Below are positions 51,579-61,117 of a DNA stretch of 64,000 nt, in pieces; the stretch's first letter is position 1; each line of letters opens with the position of its first letter. The position numbers were made by a program, and so were the translations under genes. The DNA comes from Duganella sp. BuS-21. Lineage in GTDB: Bacteria > Pseudomonadota > Gammaproteobacteria > Burkholderiales > Burkholderiaceae_D. The stretch lies in assembly GCA_041874725.1 (NCBI GenBank), contig CP097466.1, forward strand, positions 3,162,001 to 3,226,000, given 5' to 3'. A model generated the notes under the pieces. That model saw only the letters and a list, made by a program, of their open reading frames with translations. It had not been told where the DNA came from and did not search any database.

Positions 51579-51893
51579 ATGGAGTCCACCATGAAGCTAG
51601 TCACTTCCCCAATCGATTTGTCGTCAGCGACAATTGAGGCGCGCATATTGCTGATCCGATCACAAAAGGTGATCGTGGATGCGGATTTGGCGTTGTTATA
51701 TGGCGTGCCCACCAAGCGCTTAAAGGAACAAGTTAAGCGCAATATCGAAAGATTCCCGTCGGATTTTATGTCTACGTTGACGGCTGACGAGAAGGCGGAG
51801 GTGGTCGCAAATTGCGACCACCTCTCCAAACTGAAGTTTGCAAAAACACTGCCATCTGTGTTTACCGAACATGGTGCTATGTCGGAAAAATAA
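51579..51893 (+). pseudogene. Truncated ORF6N-domain protein
   Basis: 104 codons holding an ORF6N DNA-binding domain (IEARILLIRSQKVIVDADLALLYGVPTKRLKEQVKRNIERFPSDFM). In complete proteins the VFTEHGA segment continues into about 100 more residues; here it ends six codons later at TAA (51891-51893), four bases before the inverted-repeat element. Base composition is clearly more AT-rich than the neighbours, suggesting foreign origin, as for phage-related KilA-N/ORF6N genes. Possibly still expressed as the isolated domain. The preferred start is the ATG at 51579 or 51591. Confidence 0.75.
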
Positions 51894-51896
51894 AAA

Positions 51897-52064
51897 AACG
51901 GCGCCCGAGGGCTAATGCCGTTAAGTTAAGCGATGTCGTCCCGGCGAAAGCCGGGATCCATGCTGAGTTAGCCGGGCATGCGCCTCATGGATTCCCGCAT
52001 TCGCGGGAATGACGAAGTCTATTTTCAGCTTAACTTAACGGCATTAGCGCCCGAGGGCGCCGTT
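51897..52064. mobile_element. 168-bp MITE-like inverted-repeat element
   Basis: Outer arms of about 35 bp (51897-51931 and 52028-52064) are inverted copies: AACGGCGCCC, a GAGGGC/GCCCGAGGG hinge, then TAATGCCGTTAAGTTAAGC. Between them are nested hairpins: CCCGGC-GAAA-GCCGGG, ATCCATG...CATGGAT and ATTCCCGC...GCGGGAAT. No ORF. Size, terminal inversions and position at the broken end of the ORF6N gene suit a non-autonomous transposable element; no target duplication could be identified. It may also terminate transcription of the convergent peptide-transporter gene. Confidence 0.7.
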
Positions 52065-52083
52065 GTGGTGGATGCGGGCGGGA

Positions 52084-53589
52084 TTACTTCACGCCGTGCA
52101 TCAGTTTCTGGATCAGCGGTGCGACCAGGAACAGCAGCACGCCGCCGATGGTCAGGATCCAGAAGCCCTGGGTGTAGGCCGACAGCGCGGTCACCACCGA
52201 CATGCCGCTTTCGCCGCTGGCGTGCGAGGCGAAGATGCCCGACAGGTTGTTGCCGATGCCGGTCGAGAGGAACCAGCCGCCCATGCCCAGGCCCACCAGG
52301 CGCGTCGGCGCCAGCTTGGTCACCATCGACAGGCCGATCGGCGACAGGCACAGCTCACCCACCGACTGGATCACGTAGACCATGAACAGGGTCCAGAACG
52401 GGATCTTGCTGTCGGCGCCGACCAGCGAGGACAGCGAGAACCACAGCAGGCCGAAGGCGCCGGCGTTGAACAGGATGCCGAGGCCGAATTTGCGCGGGAT
52501 CGACGGGTTGCCGTTGCGCTTGGCCAGCCACACCCAGGTCGCCGCCACGAGCGGCGCGCAGACGATGATGGCGATCGAGTTGACGGTCTGGAACCAGGCG
52601 GTCGGGAAGGTCCAGCCGCCGAAGTCGCGGCGCACGATGTTGTCGGCCAGGAAGGTGAACGAGCTGCCCGCCTGTTCGAAGAACATCCAGAACATGATGT
52701 TGAAGGTGAAGATCACCATCATGGCGATGACCTTGTCGCGCGCCACCTTGCCGTTGCGGAAGCCTTCCACCAGCAGCATCACGGCCAGCGCCACGAACAG
52801 CGCGGTCAGCACCAGTTGCAGGGTGTTGGCGCCAACCGCCAGCAGCGCGTAGGCGACCGGGATCACGGCCAGGCAGCCGAGGCAGACGTAGGCCACGCGG
52901 GCCATGCTGCCGCCGTCGGTGGCCGGGGCGCCGATGCCCTTGAGCTGGGCGCGGCCGATGTAGAACCACACCAGGCTGATCAGCATGCCGACGCCGGCGG
53001 CCATGAACACCACCTTGTACGATGGCATGCCGTCCACGCCGAACACTTTTTCGGCCAGGATCTGGGTCAGCACCGGGGCGATCAGGGCGCCGGTGTTGAT
53101 GCCCATGTAGAAGATGGTGAAGCCGGAATCGCGGCGCGGGTCGGCCACCGAGTACAGCTTGCCGACCATGGTCGAGATGTTCGGTTTGAACAAGCCGTTA
53201 CCGACGATGATGGTGGCCAGGCCGAACTTGAAGAGGGTGTCGTCCGGGATGGCGATGGCGAACAGGCCGATGGCCATGAACACGGCGCCGACCAGGATTG
53301 AGCGCTGGTAGCCGAGCACGCGGTCGGCGACGTAGCCGCCGAACAGCGCCGCCGCATACACCAGCGCCAGGTAGGAGCCGTACAGGGCGCTGGCGGTTTG
53401 CTGGCCCGACGGATCGCCGCCGAAGAACTGGGCCACGATGTAGAGCACCAGGGCCCATCGTATGCCGTAGAACGCGAAGCGCTCCCAGAACTCGGTCATG
53501 AACAACATCCACAGCGGGGCCGGGTGGCCCATGATCTGCTTAAATTCCGGAATCGCGGCTTCCGTAGTTTGGGTGGTCGCACCGCTCAT
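52084..53589 (-). CDS. POT-family proton-coupled peptide transporter
   Basis: 501 residues with 12-14 predicted helices, importing di- and tripeptides with protons. The signature proton-coupling motif EFWERFAFYGIRW is in helix 1, GGYVADRVLGYQRSI follows, and the family FYMGINTGALIAP segment is present. Closest to bacterial DtpA/DtpB-type proteins; substrate range unknown. Strong ribosome binding site (AGGAGAAGCCGC before the ATG at 53589). The 220 bp upstream of the gene, shared with ppnN, hold only AT-rich promoter-like sequence. Confidence 0.92.
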   Translation of the reverse strand: MSGATTQTTEAAIPEFKQIMGHPAPLWMLFMTEFWERFAFYGIRWALVLYIVAQFFGGDPSGQQTASALYGSYLALVYAAALFGGYVADRVLGYQRSILVGAVFMAIGLFAIAIPDDTLFKFGLATIIVGNGLFKPNISTMVGKLYSVADPRRDSGFTIFYMGINTGALIAPVLTQILAEKVFGVDGMPSYKVVFMAAGVGMLISLVWFYIGRAQLKGIGAPATDGGSMARVAYVCLGCLAVIPVAYALLAVGANTLQLVLTALFVALAVMLLVEGFRNGKVARDKVIAMMVIFTFNIMFWMFFEQAGSSFTFLADNIVRRDFGGWTFPTAWFQTVNSIAIIVCAPLVAATWVWLAKRNGNPSIPRKFGLGILFNAGAFGLLWFSLSSLVGADSKIPFWTLFMVYVIQSVGELCLSPIGLSMVTKLAPTRLVGLGMGGWFLSTGIGNNLSGIFASHASGESGMSVVTALSAYTQGFWILTIGGVLLFLVAPLIQKLMHGVK

Positions 53590-53809
53590 GCGGCTTCTCC
53601 TGTAATTATGTATGGTCTATAGGAATCAGCCTCCCTTGTGGGGTGGCCAAATTGGGCGCCATTTTAATCTACAAAACGGCGTCGGCGAACTTTTTGATGG
53701 CCCGCCAGCAAAAACGTGTCTTTTATGTTAATAATTGCAGCGCACAAATCTTCCACTTGTCGTATATTGGTGGCGCAGGACCAACAGAAACTGAATAGGA
53801 TTAAGCATC

Positions 53810-55180
53810 ATGGAACATGACGTTATTGATACCCAGATTTCGCCCGAAGGCCAGTTGGAAATCCTCTCGAAGGCGGAAGTGAACAAGCTGCTCGATACCA
53901 GCCAGGGCGGCCTTTATAACGTCTTCCGCAAGTGCGCACTGGCCGTGCTCAATTGCGGCAGCACCATCGACGATGGGAAGGAGTTGCTTGAACGGTATCA
54001 ATCGTTCGACATCAGCATCGTGCAGCGCGAGCGCGGCATCAAGCTCGATATCAAGGGCGCGCCGGCCATTGCTTTTGTCGACGGCAAGATGATCAAGGGC
54101 ATCCACGAGCACCTGTTCGCGGTGCTGCGCGATATCATTTTCGTCAGCAACGAGGTGACCGACAATCCCGAGTTCGACCTCGGCAAGACCGAGGGCATCA
54201 CCGATGCCGTGTTCCACATCCTGCGCAACGCCGGCGTGCTGAAGCCGATGCTGACGCCGAACCTGGTGGTGTGCTGGGGCGGCCACTCGATCAACCGCGA
54301 GGAATACAACTACTCGAAGAAGGTGGGCTACGAGATGGGCTTGCGCGACCTCGACATCTGCACCGGCTGCGGCCCGGGCGCGATGAAGGGGCCGATGAAG
54401 GGCGCCACCATCGGCCACGCCAAGCAGCGCCTGCATCGCGGCCGCTACCTCGGCATCACCGAGCCGGGCATCATCGCGGCCGAGTCGCCGAATCCGATCG
54501 TCAACGAGCTGGTGATCATGCCCGACATCGAAAAGCGCCTGGAAGCGTTCGTGCGCACCGGCCACGGCATCGTGGTGTTCCCGGGCGGCGCCGGCACGGC
54601 CGAGGAGATCCTGTACATCCTCGGCATCCTGCTGCATCCCGATAACGCCGAGATTCCGTTCCCGCTGCTGTTTACCGGCCCGGAGACGGCGCGCGAATAC
54701 TTCGTGCAGATCAACCAGTTCATCCACGATACGCTGGGACCGGAGGCGCAAAGCCGCTACAAGATCATCATCGACGATCCGGAACTGGTGGCACGCGAGA
54801 TGCAGGCCGGGATCAAGGCGGTGCGCGAGTTCCGCAAGTCGCGCAGCGATGCCTATTATTACAACTGGGGCTTGAAGATCGACACCGAGTTCCAGCGCCC
54901 GTTCCCACCGACGCACGAGAATATGCGCAACCTGAGCCTGCACAAGAACCAGCCGGTGCATCTGCTGGCGGCCCACCTGCGGCGCGCCTTCTCGGGCGTG
55001 GTGGCGGGCAATGTGAAGGAGGAGGGCATCCGCGCCATCGAGCAGTTCGGCCACTTTGAGATCCATGGCGACAAGGCCATCATGGGGCCGATGGATGCGC
55101 TGCTGGCGTCCTTCGTGGCGCAGCACCGCATGAAGCTGGCCGGCAAGCCGTACACGCCGTGCTACCGGGTGATCCAGTAA
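53810..55180 (+). CDS. ppnN: Pyrimidine/purine nucleotide 5'-monophosphate nucleosidase PpnN
   Basis: 456-residue member of the LOG-like lysine-decarboxylase fold family (YgdH/PpnN). It cleaves nucleoside monophosphates to base plus ribose 5-phosphate and in E. coli is activated by (p)ppGpp. The core has CWGGHSINREEY, TGCGPGAMKGPMKGA and the nucleotide-binding PGGAGTAEEIL motif; N- and C-terminal extensions are typical of PpnN and absent from the short LOG proteins. Confidence 0.93.
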   Translation: MEHDVIDTQISPEGQLEILSKAEVNKLLDTSQGGLYNVFRKCALAVLNCGSTIDDGKELLERYQSFDISIVQRERGIKLDIKGAPAIAFVDGKMIKGIHEHLFAVLRDIIFVSNEVTDNPEFDLGKTEGITDAVFHILRNAGVLKPMLTPNLVVCWGGHSINREEYNYSKKVGYEMGLRDLDICTGCGPGAMKGPMKGATIGHAKQRLHRGRYLGITEPGIIAAESPNPIVNELVIMPDIEKRLEAFVRTGHGIVVFPGGAGTAEEILYILGILLHPDNAEIPFPLLFTGPETAREYFVQINQFIHDTLGPEAQSRYKIIIDDPELVAREMQAGIKAVREFRKSRSDAYYYNWGLKIDTEFQRPFPPTHENMRNLSLHKNQPVHLLAAHLRRAFSGVVAGNVKEEGIRAIEQFGHFEIHGDKAIMGPMDALLASFVAQHRMKLAGKPYTPCYRVIQ

Positions 55181-55279
55181 ACGGGCGCTTCCGACTGAGT
55201 ACGGGGCCTACGGCGCCGGTTCCAGCAGCGCCATCCGCGCCGCCGATTGAGCAGCGCGACACTTCGCAACGGCAGGATT

Positions 55280-55543
55280 GGACGCTGCCTTTTCCGGGAG
55301 CCGCTGGGATGCTTCAACGGGGTGCTCGCAATGAACACCCGTTGGCGACTCAACAGCCATGCTTAAAAAGCACCCCTAACGACAGGGTCGGACCCTTCGG
55401 GTCCGGATAGGGGCTTCGCCCCGCCGGCTCGTGAGCCGGCCCCTGGCCGCAGCGCTGTGCGGGTTGGGTTGGTGCCGCATGCTTTTAAAGCGGAATGCAA
55501 CGTCAAGCCCGTCTTCCCCGCATACCGCGATGACCCAAAAAAA
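55280..55543 (-). repeat. Intergenic repeat, long copy C
   Basis: Reverse-orientation homologue of 14148-14395, sharing the same ordered blocks from the T run of a terminator to GAGTCGCCAACG and GAGCACC. It differs by an insertion in the central palindromic part, where two extra hairpins occur (GGGGCTTCGCCCC and GCCGGCTCGTGAGCCGGC). It fills the 400-bp gap between ppnN and lysS; 55181-55279 shows nothing else I can identify. Confidence 0.75.
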
Positions 55544-55563
55544 AGCCGCTCGGAGGAGCGGCT
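55537..55563 (-). terminator. Terminator of the prfB-HAD-lysS operon
   Basis: Perfect stem AGCCGCTC (55544-55551) / GAGCGGCT (55556-55563) with a GGAG loop and eight A on the plus strand, reading as a T run for minus-strand transcripts. It lies 18 bp after the lysS stop. Confidence 0.92.
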
Positions 55564-55581
55564 TCGTGGCGGCGCCGAAGA

Positions 55582-57111
55582 TTACTCTTCGCGGCGCAGG
55601 TGCGGGAACAGCAGCACGTCGCGGATGTTCGGCGAATCAGTGATGATCATCATCAGGCGATCGATGCCGATGCCGCAACCGCCGGCCGGCGGCATGCCGT
55701 ATTCCAGCGCGCGGATGTAGTCGGCGTCGTAGAACATCGCCTCTTCATCGCCGGCATCCTTGGCCGCCACTTGCGACAGGAAGCGTGCCGACTGGTCTTC
55801 CGCATCGTTCAGCTCCGAGAAGCCGTTGGCGATTTCGCGGCCGACCATGAACAGCTCGAAGCGCTCGGTGATGCCTTCACGCGTATCGGAAGCGCGCGCC
55901 AGCGGCGACACTTCCACCGGGTAGTCGATGATATAGGTCGGTTCCCACAGCTGCGCTTCGGCCGTCTCTTCGAACAGCGCCAGTTGCAGCGCGCCCAAAC
56001 CTGCGGTGGCGAACGGCTTGACGCCGAACTTCAGCAGTTCCTTCTTGATGAATTCCGCATCCGTCAGCTGCTCCGGCGTGTAGCCCGGCGCGTACTTGTT
56101 GATCGCTTCAACGATGGTCAGGCGATGGAACGGCTTGGCCAGATCCAGCTCGCGGCCGCCGTAGGTCAGCGTCGCGGTGCCGTGCGCGTCGATCGCGGCC
56201 TGGCGGATGATGGCTTCGGTGAAGTCCATCAGCCAGTGGTAGTCGGTGTAGGCCGCATAGAATTCCATCATCGTGAATTCAGGATTGTGACGGACCGACA
56301 CGCCTTCGTTGCGGAAGTTGCGGTTGATCTCGAACACGCGGTCAAAGCCGCCCACCACCAGGCGCTTCAGGTACAGTTCCGGCGCGATACGCAGGAACAT
56401 CTGCATGTCCAGCGCGTTGTGGTGGGTGATGAAAGGCTTGGCCGCCGCGCCGCCTGGAATGGCGTGCAGCATCGGCGTTTCCACTTCCATGAACTCGTTC
56501 TTTTCCATGAAACGGCGCATCGACGAAATCGCGGCGGTACGCGCCTTGAAGGTGCGGCGCGTTTCTTCGTTCATGATCAGGTCCACGTAGCGCTGGCGGT
56601 ACTTGGTTTCCTGATCGGCCAGGCCGTGGAATTTATCCGGCAGTGGACGCAGCGACTTGGTGATCAAGCGCAGTTCGGTGACCTTGATGGTCAATTCATC
56701 GGTCTTGGTCTTGAACAGCGTGCCGACCACGCCCAGGATGTCGCCCAGGTCGTAGTGGTGCAGCGCGGCCATGGCGGCTTCGCCGGTCAGGTCCAGCGTG
56801 GCGTAGATCTGGATGCGGCCGTCGGCTTTCGGGCCGGAGGCATCCTGCAGCGTGGCGAAAGCAGCCTTCTTGCCGGCTTCGCGCTTCAACATCATGCGGC
56901 CCGCCAGCTTGACCGTGACCGGCGCGGCTTCCAGATCTTCGCGCGACTTCTCGCCGTATTGCGCGTGCAGGTCGGCGGCCTTGTGTTCAGGTTTGAAGTC
57001 GTTCGGGAAGGCGACGCCTTGTGCGCGGATGGCGGCCAGCTTGGCGCGGCGTTCCGCAATGATTTTGTTCTCGTCAGGCGCTGCTGCTTGGTCTTGAAGA
57101 TCCGTAGTCAT
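55582..57111 (-). CDS. lysS: Lysyl-tRNA synthetase (class II)
   Basis: 509 residues. N-terminal OB-fold anticodon-binding domain ([24 protein letters not shown]) and class II core with motif 1 ([21 protein letters not shown]), motif 2 ([26 protein letters not shown]) and motif 3 ([15 protein letters not shown]). Charges tRNA-Lys. Third gene of the prfB-HAD-lysS operon, 25 bp behind the HAD gene, reflecting the prfB-lysS arrangement also seen in E. coli. Confidence 0.96.
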   Translation of the reverse strand: MTTDLQDQAAAPDENKIIAERRAKLAAIRAQGVAFPNDFKPEHKAADLHAQYGEKSREDLEAAPVTVKLAGRMMLKREAGKKAAFATLQDASGPKADGRIQIYATLDLTGEAAMAALHHYDLGDILGVVGTLFKTKTDELTIKVTELRLITKSLRPLPDKFHGLADQETKYRQRYVDLIMNEETRRTFKARTAAISSMRRFMEKNEFMEVETPMLHAIPGGAAAKPFITHHNALDMQMFLRIAPELYLKRLVVGGFDRVFEINRNFRNEGVSVRHNPEFTMMEFYAAYTDYHWLMDFTEAIIRQAAIDAHGTATLTYGGRELDLAKPFHRLTIVEAINKYAPGYTPEQLTDAEFIKKELLKFGVKPFATAGLGALQLALFEETAEAQLWEPTYIIDYPVEVSPLARASDTREGITERFELFMVGREIANGFSELNDAEDQSARFLSQVAAKDAGDEEAMFYDADYIRALEYGMPPAGGCGIGIDRLMMIITDSPNIRDVLLFPHLRREE

Positions 57112-57136
57112 GGTCTATTTCTGATTGAAGTGATGA

Positions 57137-57805
57137 TTAGTTGAGGGCGGAGGCGAACAATTCGTCCACATCGAGCCCGCTGAAATCGCTGACGACAGCG
57201 ATCACATTGTCGAATTCCTTGAACGCTTCAGCCGGCAAAGTGGTTGTCAGCACCACGGCGCGCATGCCGGCGCGGCGGGCCGCTTCCACGCCCAGCGGCG
57301 CGTCTTCGAACACGATGCTGTTGACGGGCAGGGCGCCTGCGCGCTCGGCCGCCAGCAGGAACACGTCCGGATTAGGCTTGCCGCGCGCCACGTCGGCGGC
57401 GCCGGCGATGGCGTGGAACTCTTTGCGCAAATTCAGGCCGTCGAGCGTGAAGTCGATGTTCTCGTTCGGCGCGGCAGTGGCCACGGCCAGCTTGATGCCG
57501 GCCGCCTTGGCGCGCGCGATGAAATCGACCAAGCCGGCGGTCGGCGCCAGGTGCGGCGCGTACATCTCGCGGTATAGCTCTTCCTTTTCGAAGTCGAGCG
57601 CCGCGCTTTCTTCCTTGGTCAAATGCGCACCCATATAGGTACTCATGATTTCATGACCCTGGCGACCGGCCGTGTTGCGGAAGAATTCATCCGCATCGAC
57701 CGTATGGCCGCGACGCTGGAAGAACGCCAGCCACGATTTCACGTGGAAGGACATGTTGTCGACGATGGTGCCGTCCATGTCGAAGATGAATGCACGGTGG
57801 GTCAT
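57137..57805 (-). CDS. HAD-superfamily phosphatase (beta-phosphoglucomutase-like)
   Basis: 222-residue HAD subfamily IA hydrolase. The nucleophile motif is FDMDGTIVDN, motif II threonine lies in AVATAAPNEN, the lysine in ARGKPNPDVFL and the acidic pair in VFEDAPLGVEAA. The cap domain resembles that of beta-phosphoglucomutase and sugar-phosphate phosphatases; substrate not assignable. Its ATG overlaps the prfB stop by one base (TAATG), so it is translationally coupled to prfB and inserted between prfB and lysS. Confidence 0.88.
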   Translation of the reverse strand: MTHRAFIFDMDGTIVDNMSFHVKSWLAFFQRRGHTVDADEFFRNTAGRQGHEIMSTYMGAHLTKEESAALDFEKEELYREMYAPHLAPTAGLVDFIARAKAAGIKLAVATAAPNENIDFTLDGLNLRKEFHAIAGAADVARGKPNPDVFLLAAERAGALPVNSIVFEDAPLGVEAARRAGMRAVVLTTTLPAEAFKEFDNVIAVVSDFSGLDVDELFASALN

Positions 57806-58909
57806 TACACGCCTTGTTTCAGCGAAGCGGAGATGAAGTCGTCGATGTCGCCGTCCAGCACACCCTTGGTGTTGCCGGTCTCGAAGTTGGTGCGCAAGTC
57901 CTTGATGCGCGACTGGTCCAGCACATAAGAACGGATCTGGTGGCCCCAGCCGACGTCGGTCTTGGAGTCTTCCAGCTTTTGCTGCTCGCTCATGCGCTTG
58001 CGCAGTTCCATCTCGTACAGCTTGGCCTTCAGCATTTCCATCGCCTCGGCCTTGTTGCGGTGCTGCGAGCGGTCGTTCTGGCACTGAACCACGATGCCGG
58101 ACGGACCGTGGGTCAGACGCACCGCGGAGTCGGTTTTGTTGATGTGCTGACCACCGGCGCCGGACGCGCGGTAGGTATCGATGCGCAGATCGGCAGGATT
58201 GATCTCGATGTCGATCGAATCGTCGACTTCCGGATACACGAACAGCGACACGAACGAGGTGTGGCGGCCACCGGCCGAGTCGAACGGCGACTTGCGCACC
58301 AGGCGGTGCACGCCGGTCTCGGTGCGCAGGAAGCCGTAGGCGTATTCGCCCTCGACCTTCAGGGTGGCGGTCTTGATGCCGGCCACCTCGCCGTCGGACT
58401 GCTCCATGATCTCGACCTTGAAGCCTTTGCGTTCGCTATAGCGCAGGTACTGGCGCAGCAGCATGGAGGCCCAGTCCTGGGCCTCGGTGCCGCCGGCGCC
58501 GGCCTGGATGTCGACGAAGCAGTTGTTCGGATCCATCGGATTGCTGAACATGCGGCGGAATTCCATGCCTTCGATGACCTTGCGCACTTCTTCCGCATCG
58601 ACGATCAGCGCTTCGAGCGTGTCGTCGTCGCCTTCTTCCTTGGCCATGTCGACCAGGTCGGCCATGTCCTTCAGGTCGGCGTTGGCCTTGGTCAGCGCGT
58701 CGACGACGGCTTCCAGCGATTTCTTTTCCTTGCCCAGTTCCTGGGCTTTCTTCGGATCGTTCCAGACGGCTGGATCTTCCAGCTCGCCGTTTACTTGTTC
58801 GAGCTTGTCGACTTTGCGATCGAAGTCAAAGATACCTCCGAAGTTCGGCTTCGCGCGTGGTCAGATCGGCGAGCAGGGAGGTAAGGGCGTTGATGCGTTC
58901 GGCTTCCAT
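57805..58909 (-). CDS. prfB: Peptide chain release factor 2, with programmed +1 frameshift
   Basis: RF2 terminates translation at UGA and UAA. The gene is read in two frames. Codons 1-27 run from ATG 58909 to CTT 58829, followed by an in-frame TGA (58828-58826); shifting one base forward continues from GAC 58827 to the stop at 57805. Total product 367 residues, the normal RF2 length. The stop-recognition tripeptide SPF and the catalytic GGQ ([12 protein letters not shown]) are both present downstream. It heads the operon with the HAD gene and lysS. Confidence 0.95.
58825..58839 (-). promoter_or_regulatory. prfB programmed frameshift site
   Basis: On the coding strand GGAGGTATCTTTGAC: an internal Shine-Dalgarno-like GGAGG three bases before CTT-TGA-C. 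This is the classic autoregulatory signal: low RF2 lets ribosomes slip forward on CTT T instead of terminating at TGA. Confidence 0.95.
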
Positions 58910-58946
58910 GGTTTTCTTCTTTTCTAAGGCTGAAATCAAACCTTGG

Positions 58947-58974
58947 ATTATACCGTAAGCGGCTACGCTGTCCC
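58947..58974 (-). promoter_or_regulatory. Candidate prfB operon promoter
   Basis: On the minus strand a perfect TATAAT (58952-58947) is preceded after 16 bases by GGGACA (58974-58969), matching four of six -35 positions. It lies about 38 bp before the prfB ATG. Confidence 0.55.
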
Positions 58975-59071
58975 AGCGCCGCGCGGCGGCAGGCGGATCG
59001 GGCGCGGAAAGCTGCCGTTTTAGCCACGAAAGGTATACAATATTGCGGCCTGTAACTTCATTGTGCCGTCC

Positions 59072-61117
59072 ATGCGTTTTGCCCACCGTGCCCATCGTGC
59101 CCATCGTGCCTATTTTGCCTTGCCCGCCTTGTTGACCGCCTGCGCCGTCGTGCCGCAGGGCGGCGGCGCGGCCCCGGCCCCGGCCGGCACAGAGGCGACG
59201 TTGGCATTGCTGGAGACCAGCGACCTGCACGCCCATGTGCTGAGTTATGATTATTACAAGCTGCAAGCCGATCCCTCCATCGGCCTGGAACGCACCGCCA
59301 CCCTGATCCGCCAGGCCCGCGCCGAATACCCGAATAATCTGCTGCTCGACAACGGCGACGCCCTGCAAGGCACGGCGCTGGCCGACTACCAGGCATTGGT
59401 GAAACCGGTGGGCTGCGGCCAGACCGTGGCCATTTATAAAGCCATGAACCAGCTGGGCGTCGATGGCGCCGGCGTCGGCAACCACGAATTCAATTACGGC
59501 CTGGCCTATCTGAACCAGGTCACCGGCAGCCGTTTCGACGTCGACGGCGTCACCGCCGATGCCCATGCCGCCCCCTGCGCCGGCCCGAACTTCCCTATCG
59601 TGCTGGCGAATATCTACAGCGTGAAGACGAAACAGCCGCTGTTCGCCCCCTACCGCATCCTGACGCGCCGGATCGCCGCCACCGGCCCGGACGGCAAGCC
59701 GCTGACGGCCACCATCAAGGTCGGCATCATCGGCTTCGCGCCGCCGGGCGTGCTGTCGTGGGACAAGGCCTGGCTCGACGGCAAAGTCTACGCCGAGGGC
59801 GTGCGCGAGGCGGCGCAGAAGTACATCCCGCAGATGCGCGCCGAGGGCGCCGACCTGGTGGTGGCCATCTCGCACGCCGGCATCGACGGCGCACCGTACA
59901 CGCCGCAGATGGAAAACGCCAACTACTACCTGGCCCAGGTGCCGGGCATTGACGCCATGCTGATGGGCCACGCACACCTGCCATTCCCGAATCCGGCCAG
60001 CACGCTGGCGGCGTTCAACCTGCCGGGCGTGGACAAGCGCAAGGGCACGGTGCACGGCGTGCCGACGGTGATGGCCAACCTGTGGGGCAAGCACTTGGGC
60101 GTGATCGGCCTGCGCCTGAAGTACGACGGCAAGCGCTGGCTGGTCGATCAGGAGCGCACCACGGTCGAGGCGCGCGCCATTCAGCATCCCGACCGCAGCT
60201 ACGTCGCCGCCGATGCCGCCATCGGCGCGCTGGTCGCCGACGAGCACGCGGCCACCATCGGCTACGTCAAGACGCCGGTCGGCACCAGCGATTTCCGCAT
60301 GAGCAGCTACTTCGCCGATGTCGGCGACGTCAGCGCCATAGAACTGGTCAACCAGGCGCAGACGGCCTACGTCCAAGACTACGTCAAGGCCAACCTGCCG
60401 CAGTACGCGGCGCTGCCGGTGCTGTCGATGGCGTCGCCGTTCAAGACCGGCGCCGCCGGCGTGGCCGACTACACCGACGTCAAGCCTGGCGCGGTGGCGC
60501 TCAACAACGCCGCCGACCTGTATTTGTACCCGAACGCGCTGCACGCGGTGAAGATCGACGGCGCCGGCCTGAAAGCCTGGCTCGAGAAATCGGCCGAACG
60601 CTTCAACCGCATCGACCCGGCCAGCAGCACGCCGCAGGAACTGGTCAACACCAGCTTCGCCGGCTACAACTTCGACATGCTGACCAGCGCCGACGTCAGC
60701 TACCGCATCGACGTCACGCAGCCTGTAGGCCGGCGCATCGTCGACCTGCACTATCAAGGTGCGCCGCTGTCGCCGGCGCAGGAATTCCTGGTCGCCACCA
60801 ACAACTACCGCGCCAGCGGCGGCGGCAACTTCCCCGGCCTGGACGGCGGCAAGACCGTGGTGGCCGCGCCGGACTCCAGCCGCGACGTGCTGATCGCCTA
60901 CATCCGGAACACCAGGCAACTGAGCCGCGCCCGCAACGGCGCCAGCCGCAGCTGGCGTTTCGCGCCGGTGGCGGTCAAGGGGCCGGTGGTGTTCCACGCG
61001 GCGCCCGGCCTGCTGCACCTGGCGCGCGAGGCCGGCCTGGCCGGCGTGACCCAATTGAAAACCGACGATGGCGGCGGCAAAGGCTTTGCTCTGTACGCCA
61101 TCGATTTGAGCCAATGA
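59072..61117 (+). CDS. cpdB: 2',3'-cyclic-nucleotide 2'-phosphodiesterase / 3'-nucleotidase (CpdB-like) lipoprotein
   Basis: 681 residues. N-terminal signal with lipobox LTAC suggests an exported lipoprotein, unlike the soluble periplasmic E. coli enzyme. The calcineurin-like metallophosphatase domain has LLETSDLHAHV, LLDNGDALQGT, GVGNHEFNYGL, ISHAGID and GHAHLPFP; the C-terminal 5'-nucleotidase domain has a substrate-stacking region (YNFDMLTSADVSYRIDVTQPVG, NNYRASGGGNFPG). It scavenges extracellular nucleotides. Three in-frame 9-base repeats encode AHRAHRAHR just after the start. A GTG at 59063 would add three residues. ATGA overlap with the Sel1 gene. Confidence 0.9.
   Translation: MRFAHRAHRAHRAYFALPALLTACAVVPQGGGAAPAPAGTEATLALLETSDLHAHVLSYDYYKLQADPSIGLERTATLIRQARAEYPNNLLLDNGDALQGTALADYQALVKPVGCGQTVAIYKAMNQLGVDGAGVGNHEFNYGLAYLNQVTGSRFDVDGVTADAHAAPCAGPNFPIVLANIYSVKTKQPLFAPYRILTRRIAATGPDGKPLTATIKVGIIGFAPPGVLSWDKAWLDGKVYAEGVREAAQKYIPQMRAEGADLVVAISHAGIDGAPYTPQMENANYYLAQVPGIDAMLMGHAHLPFPNPASTLAAFNLPGVDKRKGTVHGVPTVMANLWGKHLGVIGLRLKYDGKRWLVDQERTTVEARAIQHPDRSYVAADAAIGALVADEHAATIGYVKTPVGTSDFRMSSYFADVGDVSAIELVNQAQTAYVQDYVKANLPQYAALPVLSMASPFKTGAAGVADYTDVKPGAVALNNAADLYLYPNALHAVKIDGAGLKAWLEKSAERFNRIDPASSTPQELVNTSFAGYNFDMLTSADVSYRIDVTQPVGRRIVDLHYQGAPLSPAQEFLVATNNYRASGGGNFPGLDGGKTVVAAPDSSRDVLIAYIRNTRQLSRARNGASRSWRFAPVAVKGPVVFHAAPGLLHLAREAGLAGVTQLKTDDGGGKGFALYAIDLSQ

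Noticed and set aside
55431-55720. Plus-strand ORFs between ppnN and lysS
   Set aside because: They run across the intergenic repeat and the lysS terminator; the frame is not conserved in the other copy of the repeat.
58826-61114. 762-codon minus-strand frame opposite the cpdB-like gene
   Set aside because: An antisense shadow, except that its last 27 codons are the true first frame of prfB; the rest matches nothing and lies against a clear metallophosphatase.
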